Assembly: GCA_023399455.1 (NCBI GenBank)
Contig: JAEWPN010000014.1
Coordinates: 1 to 10,695 of the forward strand
Source: Bacillota bacterium
GTDB lineage: Bacteria > Bacillota > Clostridia > Lachnospirales > Lachnospiraceae
Length of the DNA: 10,695 nucleotides
Direction: 5' to 3'
Positions 6,577 through 10,695 of the stretch are shown one piece after another. Every line of letters starts with the position of its first letter. The stretch's first letter is position 1. The translations under genes were made by a program, and so were the position numbers. A model generated the notes under the pieces. That model saw nothing but the letters and a program-made list of their open reading frames with translations. It did no database searches and had not been told where the DNA came from.

Positions 6577-7698
6577 ATGAACGAGAAGCTTTGGGCGGAG
6601 GAAGTGTCCGAAAGGATAAAGCGGAAAATGCCGGTTGTAGCGGAAAGAAACCGCCATAAGATACCGTATACTACAGAAAAGGGTATCTATGATGATTGGA
6701 CGGTAAAGAATATCTGCTGGTGGACCAATGGATTCTGGGGAGGAATGATGTGGCAGCTTTATTATGCTACAGGCGCGGATATATATAAAGAAACTGCAGA
6801 AGAAAACGAAAAAAAACTAGATACTAATCTGATGAAAGCACAGGGGATGGATCACGACAATGGATTCAAATGGCTGACTACCGCAGTGGCTGATTATCGT
6901 GTAACAGGAAGCGGAGAAGCAAGAAACAGAGGGTTATTGGCAGCGGATAATCTGGCAGGAAGATTTAATCCATCAGGAAGATTTATACGGGCGTGGAATG
7001 ATGGAGGAGATGGCGGTAAGGCCGGATGGGCGATTATCGATTGTATGATGAATTTGCCGTTGTTATATTGGGCGTATGAGGAGGTGGGGGATCCTCGTTA
7101 TCTGCATATAGCCAGAAGCCATGCGGATACGACAATGAATTATTTTGTAAGGCAGGATGGTTCGGTGAAGCATATCGTAGAGTTCGATCCCTTGACAGGA
7201 GAATATAGGAAAAGCTATGCAGGGCAAGGATATGAAGAAGGCTCTTCATGGACCAGAGGACAAGCATGGGGAATCTATGGATTTACGTTGAGCTATCTCC
7301 ATACAAAAGAAAAAAAATATATGGAGTGTGCAAGAAAGATCGCGGACTTTTTTTTAGTCAATATTCCGGAATCCCGGTTGATTCCTGTGGATTTCAGGCA
7401 GCCGGCAGACTGTATGCTGGAGGATTCTTCTGCGGCAGCTATAGCAGCTTGTGGTATGCTGGAACTTGCCAGGGCCGTGGGTGAAGCGGACGGAGTGCGT
7501 TATCATGAAGCAGCGGTGGATATGCTGAAGGCTTTGACGGAAAAAAGATGTAATTGGACGCAGGAATGTGATAATATTGTAGAGAAATGTACGGCAGCTT
7601 TTCATGATAAGAACCATGAATTCTCTATTATTTACGGAGATTATTTCTTAATAGAAGCTATTTGGAAACTGACAGGAGAAGAACTGTTTATCTGGTAG
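6577..7698 (+). CDS. Unsaturated glucuronyl hydrolase, glycoside hydrolase family 88
   Basis: GH88 enzymes remove the unsaturated uronic acid left at the non-reducing end of oligosaccharides by polysaccharide lyases, using a hydration mechanism. From the ATG at 6577 the protein has 373 residues, a normal length, with no signal peptide. The two acidic residues are visible as Asp94 in MDHDNGFKW and Asp155 in IIDCMMNLPLL. Their spacing of 61 equals that of Asp88 and Asp149 in the Bacillus sp. GL1 enzyme as I recall it. At the same offset lie His199, Gln217, Trp225 and Arg227 (in GSSWTRGQAWGIYGF), matching other active-site positions of that enzyme. The ATG is preferred over the TTG at 6571 because AGGAGG at 6563-6568 is 8 bases from the ATG but only 2 from the TTG. 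The stop is 18 bases before the DUF2264 gene. The source polysaccharide (glycosaminoglycan, plant glucuronan, xanthan-like) cannot be told from sequence. GH105 is a related alternative but fits less well. Confidence 0.92.
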   Translation: MNEKLWAEEVSERIKRKMPVVAERNRHKIPYTTEKGIYDDWTVKNICWWTNGFWGGMMWQLYYATGADIYKETAEENEKKLDTNLMKAQGMDHDNGFKWLTTAVADYRVTGSGEARNRGLLAADNLAGRFNPSGRFIRAWNDGGDGGKAGWAIIDCMMNLPLLYWAYEEVGDPRYLHIARSHADTTMNYFVRQDGSVKHIVEFDPLTGEYRKSYAGQGYEEGSSWTRGQAWGIYGFTLSYLHTKEKKYMECARKIADFFLVNIPESRLIPVDFRQPADCMLEDSSAAAIAACGMLELARAVGEADGVRYHEAAVDMLKALTEKRCNWTQECDNIVEKCTAAFHDKNHEFSIIYGDYFLIEAIWKLTGEELFIW

Positions 7699-7716
7699 GA
7701 TGAGGAGGAAGAAGAA

Positions 7717-9804
7717 ATGGTATTTTGTCCGCATACATTGGATTATGAGTTGAGTCCTTATACGGGTTTGACCAGAGAAAGCTGGATTGAAGCAGGAGAG
7801 TATCTTCTGACTGGGATATTCAGGAACATAAAAGCCTTCGATGCTCCGGTTATCGTGCCGAGAAAAGAAACGAAGATTACTTACCCCCATATGAATGTGT
7901 CTTTGGAACATCAGGAAACAGAGCGAAGAGCAGAAATCTTTGAAGGTTTGGCAAGAAGCTTTTTTATAGCAGCGCCGCTTATTCATGATCAGCCGGATTT
8001 ACAAGTCGGCGGATACCGTATGAGAGAGTACTATAAGAGCCAGGTGCTTCGAGCCTGCTCCAAAGGGGATGAAATTTACGTCGGTGACTATGAGACGTTG
8101 CAGGAGGCTACCGGCTATGCGGATTCTTTCCGTGCGTTTCAGCAGACGGTAGAGACTTGTGCACTGGTGATCTGCCTGTGGGTATGCAAGGGAGAAATAT
8201 GGGACACCTATACAACTCAGGAGCGAAACATCATAGCTGCATTTTTGCGCAGTTTTGCTCATGCCAATACCGTACCTCAGAATTGGCGGTTGTTTAATAT
8301 GCTTGATATGGCCTTTCTGCATATGGAAGGCTATGAAATAGATAAAGAAATTATGCTGGATCACGCACAGGCCATATTGAATTATTATGCCGGGGATGGC
8401 TGGTACAGGGATGGGCATTCTTTCGATTATTATTCCTGCTGGGCTTTTAACGTATATGCGCCTATATGGAATTTGTGGTATGGATATGAGCATGAACCGT
8501 ATATCGCCAGATGTTTTGAAGAGAATTCCAATCAATTAATGGAGACTTATGGAGATTTTTTCGACGAGGATGGATATACGAATATGTGGGGAAGGAGCAA
8601 TATATATAGAAATGCTGCTACCAGCGCTTTTGACGGCAATTTTTTCCTGAAAAACTCAAAGGCAGACCCGGGGCTTGCAAGAAGGATTTCGTCCGGTTCA
8701 TTGATGCAGTTTCTATCCAGAGAAGACTTTATGTATGAGGGCGTTCCTACGCTGGGATTCTACGGACAGTTCTCCCCGCTGGTACAGGGATATTCCTGTG
8801 CGGAGTCTCCCTTTTGGCTGGGGAAGGCATTTCTATGCCTGCATCTGCCTCCCGAGCATCCGTTTTGGACGGCGAAGGAGAACAATGGAAGCTGGGAGAA
8901 GCTTTCGGGAAAAGAAGTAAAAGAAACAGTGCTGTCCGGTCCGGCGCTCTGCTTTTCTAATCATAAGGCAAACGGGGAGACCATACTGCGCACGGGCAAG
9001 GTGGTAAAAGACAGGGGAGATATCCATGGTATGTGGAATTATTCCAAGCTGGCTTTCAACACGAAATACCCATGGGAATCCACTCCGATATTTGATGGTG
9101 GCTCTGAAAATATAAAAGTTGGTGAAGTAGAGGCGCAGCAATATGTATTGAAAGATGTTGTGACAGGGGAATTGCAGAGGGGAAATGTTACTTTTTGGAA
9201 TGGAGAAAAAGAAGGTATTCTTTATCGCAGGCAATTTTTTGATTACAAGCTGTCAACGGAATCTATGTGGATACAGGCGGTGAATCTGGCGGATTTCCCC
9301 GTGTCTTATGGGATCATGAGGGTGGATAAGCTGCGTCTGTTCCGGCGTCCGGTAATGCTGACGCTGGGAGCATACGGATTCCCGGATAATGGTACGGAGA
9401 TTATAGAGAAGGAAGAAGGAAAAGCAAAGGCGATGATTTTGAAGGGAAGAGACTTCACCGGAAGAGAAAGACAGCTCGCAATGACCGTCTATGATGGCTG
9501 GGACAAGCTGAAATATGTGAAGAGTGCCGGTACTAATCCTGATTCTGAGAAGTCTGTAATAATATATGCGGTTACAGAGCGGAAGAAGCAGTACGGCGGA
9601 TATGAACCATATGTGATGATTTCGCAGGTGATCACCAAAGAAGATCACGTGGACTTTACGGATAAAGAACTGTTCCCCATTGCATCGCTGGAATATGAGG
9701 ACAGAGAATCTGTCGGAGCTTATGGAACGATTCGCATACGGATGAAAGATGGAAACAGTAAAGCGGTGAATTTTGAAGGGATGGAAGCGCAGCTGCTTTT
9801 GTAG
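7717..9804 (+). CDS. DUF2264-family protein, probable sugar-active enzyme
   Basis: This 695-residue protein belongs to the DUF2264 family. Its N-terminal 390 residues are helix-rich with many aromatic residues, as in alpha/alpha-barrel carbohydrate enzymes. The strongest family signatures are GDGWYRDGHSFDYYSCWAF (226-244) and DEDGYTNMWGRSNIYRNAA (283-301); both have acidic, Tyr and Arg residues suited to a sugar-binding cleft. Residues from about 400 on are beta-rich and may form the second domain. No signal peptide or membrane segment is seen, so it should be cytoplasmic. I recall, without certainty, that DUF2264 proteins have been linked to CAZy family GH154, which includes a beta-glucuronidase; that would suit its GH88 neighbour. 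AGGAGG at 7703-7708 lies 8 bases before the ATG, and the gap to the GH88 stop is 18 bases, so the two are surely co-transcribed. The catalytic residues and substrate are not established by this sequence. Confidence 0.85.
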   Translation: MVFCPHTLDYELSPYTGLTRESWIEAGEYLLTGIFRNIKAFDAPVIVPRKETKITYPHMNVSLEHQETERRAEIFEGLARSFFIAAPLIHDQPDLQVGGYRMREYYKSQVLRACSKGDEIYVGDYETLQEATGYADSFRAFQQTVETCALVICLWVCKGEIWDTYTTQERNIIAAFLRSFAHANTVPQNWRLFNMLDMAFLHMEGYEIDKEIMLDHAQAILNYYAGDGWYRDGHSFDYYSCWAFNVYAPIWNLWYGYEHEPYIARCFEENSNQLMETYGDFFDEDGYTNMWGRSNIYRNAATSAFDGNFFLKNSKADPGLARRISSGSLMQFLSREDFMYEGVPTLGFYGQFSPLVQGYSCAESPFWLGKAFLCLHLPPEHPFWTAKENNGSWEKLSGKEVKETVLSGPALCFSNHKANGETILRTGKVVKDRGDIHGMWNYSKLAFNTKYPWESTPIFDGGSENIKVGEVEAQQYVLKDVVTGELQRGNVTFWNGEKEGILYRRQFFDYKLSTESMWIQAVNLADFPVSYGIMRVDKLRLFRRPVMLTLGAYGFPDNGTEIIEKEEGKAKAMILKGRDFTGRERQLAMTVYDGWDKLKYVKSAGTNPDSEKSVIIYAVTERKKQYGGYEPYVMISQVITKEDHVDFTDKELFPIASLEYEDRESVGAYGTIRIRMKDGNSKAVNFEGMEAQLLL

Positions 9805-9855
9805 TTTTGCATTTTTTCGGGCAAATTTATTCGCCTGGAAAGGATCGAATGAGTA

Positions 9856-9882
9856 AGGGGGACTTTCGTCCCCCTATTTTTC
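9856..9882 (+). terminator. Terminator after the DUF2264 gene
   Basis: An 8-base-pair GC-rich stem (AGGGGGAC at 9856-9863 with GTCCCCCT at 9868-9875) around a TTTC loop is followed by ATTTTTCTTTG. It ends the GH88-DUF2264 operon. The right arm overlaps the stop codon (9874-9876) of the minus-strand coiled-coil gene. On the minus strand no T-run follows, so it is mainly a plus-strand terminator. Confidence 0.85.
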
Positions 9883-10134
9883 TTTGTTTTTTCTTTTTCT
9901 GACACAGTCTGCGAGCAGATATTCAATTTGTCCGTTGATAGAACGGAAGTCATCCTCCGCCCAGGCGGCCAATTCATTCCATAAGCCGGGAGAGAGCCTT
10001 AGAAGCACTTGCTTTTTAGCCTTCTCTTTTTCCTTGATAGCCTTTTCACTCTTTAGGATGGCGGCCTCCATTTCCTGAATGTTTTGAAGCCTTGCCTTGA
10101 GAGCTTCTTCTTTTTGGGTCAATTTATCGTCCAT
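9874..10134 (-). CDS. Small coiled-coil protein with Arc-like ribbon-helix-helix domain
   Basis: This 86-residue protein has two parts. Residues 1-40 are a charged, heptad-like helix (QKEEALKARLQNIQEMEAAI and onward) likely to form a coiled coil. Residues 41-82 look like an Arc/MetJ-type ribbon-helix-helix: a strand KKQVLLRLS (40-48), helix A about 50-62 and helix B about 65-82 with the linking FRSINGQIEYLL, close to the RSVNSEIYQ pattern of Arc. Such domains bind DNA as dimers through the strand. The ATG at plus-strand 10132-10134 follows the SPFH stop by 12 bases, and its AGCAGG ribosome site overlaps that stop codon, so translation is likely coupled. The basic tail RKRKNKEK could aid DNA or membrane binding. 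Whether it is a repressor of its own operon or a partner of the SPFH protein is unknown. The domain call rests on pattern only. Confidence 0.75.
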   Translation of the reverse strand: MDDKLTQKEEALKARLQNIQEMEAAILKSEKAIKEKEKAKKQVLLRLSPGLWNELAAWAEDDFRSINGQIEYLLADCVRKRKNKEK

Positions 10135-10146
10135 AAGCGATACCTG

Positions 10147-10695
10147 CTAATAAATTGTGCCCGTATTTACGATGGGCTGCGCATCTTTGTTGCCGCAGAG
10201 GATAACGAGAAGATTGCTTACCATTGTGGCCTTGCGCTCTTCATCGAGAACTATAATTTCTTCTTCACCGAGCTGGTCGATGGCCATTTTAACCATACTG
10301 ACAGCACCCTCTACAATCTTCTGGCGTGCTGCGATAATCGCTACCGCCTGCTGCCTTTGCAGCATCGCCGCCGCGATTTCTTCGGAATAGGATAAGTGTG
10401 TGATGCGCACTTCCTTAATGTCGAGTCCTGCTTCCAGTACCCGTTCCTGTAATTCCCGCTTCATACAGTCCGCAATTTCCTGACTGCTGCCCCGCAAGGT
10501 CTTTTCATCCGCATCCTCATCCATCGTATCGTAAGGGTAGAGTCTGGCAATATTACGGATGGTGGAATCGCATTGAATGGATAAAAAGGATTTGTAATTG
10601 TCCACGCTGAAAACGGCTTTGGTAGGGTCTGTTACCCGCCAGATAACGATAGCACCGATGATGATGGGATTGCCTAAGACGTCGTTTACCTTCTG
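10147..10695 (-). CDS. SPFH/band-7 domain protein, 3' part (5' end beyond the window)
   Basis: The reading frame is open from the right edge of the window to a TAG at plus-strand 10147-10149, giving the last 182 residues. The reading begins KVNDVLGNPIIIGAIVIWRV and continues DPTKAVFSVDNYKSFL, typical of the SPFH (stomatin/prohibitin/flotillin/HflK) fold. The stretch IADCMKRELQERVLEAGLDI then VRITHLSYSEEIAAAMLQRQ is the conserved end of the domain, followed by a short helix AVAIIAARQKIVEGAVSMVK. SPFH proteins form oligomeric rings or scaffolds on membranes and often control membrane proteases or membrane order. The N-terminal membrane anchor would lie outside the window. A GTG at 10605 is internal to the protein and not its start. 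It is read together with the small ribbon-helix-helix gene downstream. Confidence 0.88.
   Translation of the reverse strand, partial: QKVNDVLGNPIIIGAIVIWRVTDPTKAVFSVDNYKSFLSIQCDSTIRNIARLYPYDTMDEDADEKTLRGSSQEIADCMKRELQERVLEAGLDIKEVRITHLSYSEEIAAAMLQRQQAVAIIAARQKIVEGAVSMVKMAIDQLGEEEIIVLDEERKATMVSNLLVILCGNKDAQPIVNTGTIY

Noticed and set aside
7999..8535. Minus-strand open frame of 178 codons opposite the DUF2264 gene
   Set aside because: It is antisense to conserved DUF2264 blocks and has no ribosome site or family signature.
9805..9855. Possible extra hairpin (TTTGC/GCAAA and GGC/GCC arms) before the DUF2264 terminator
   Set aside because: The arms are only 3 to 5 bases and have no good T-run; the hairpin at 9856-9875 explains termination better.
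10084..10395. Plus-strand open frame of 103 codons opposite the SPFH and RHH genes
   Set aside because: Both minus-strand genes are supported by domain patterns and coupled spacing, so this frame is a shadow.

Overview
The window looks like chromosomal DNA from an anaerobic Firmicute (Bacillota), most likely a clostridium of the Lachnospiraceae type. This rests on moderate GC, strong AGGAGG ribosome sites, an occasional TTG start, hairpin-plus-T-run terminators, and the gene families present: a HtrA-like membrane protease, a ClpX-like unfoldase, a Csp-like subtilase and a GH88/DUF2264 sugar locus. The genus cannot be fixed from the sequence alone. I see no tRNA, rRNA, CRISPR array, insertion sequence or prophage gene, and no gene-free stretch longer than about 200 bases.

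Left part (1-5655): four consecutive plus-strand genes that all concern protein quality control or processing. They are a membrane-anchored HtrA/DegP serine protease with its own terminator; a ClpX-type AAA+ unfoldase with its own promoter; a subtilisin-family (S8) protease of the clostridial Csp type; and a signal peptidase II (LspA). The last three are closely spaced with no terminator between them and end at one strong hairpin, so they probably form an operon. The ClpX is unusual. It has a long acidic N-terminal extension, and the substrate-contacting RKH loop of classical ClpX reads SKN at the same alignment position. It is probably a second, specialised ClpX rather than the housekeeping one.

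Middle part (5654-9882): a sugar-use module. A minus-strand AraC-type regulator has an apparently perfect sigma-A promoter and is divergent from two plus-strand genes: a GH88 unsaturated glucuronyl hydrolase and a large DUF2264 protein. Both enzymes lack signal peptides, so they probably act in the cytoplasm on imported uronic-acid-containing oligosaccharides. The transporter and any polysaccharide lyase are not in this window.

Right end (9874-10695, minus strand): the 3' part of an SPFH/band-7 membrane-scaffold protein, followed 12 bases later by a small protein that joins a charged coiled coil to an Arc-like ribbon-helix-helix domain. The two look like one operon reading leftward, convergent with the DUF2264 gene.

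The points most worth checking are the altered ClpX paralogue and its protease neighbours, the function of DUF2264 beside GH88, and the SPFH plus ribbon-helix-helix pair.
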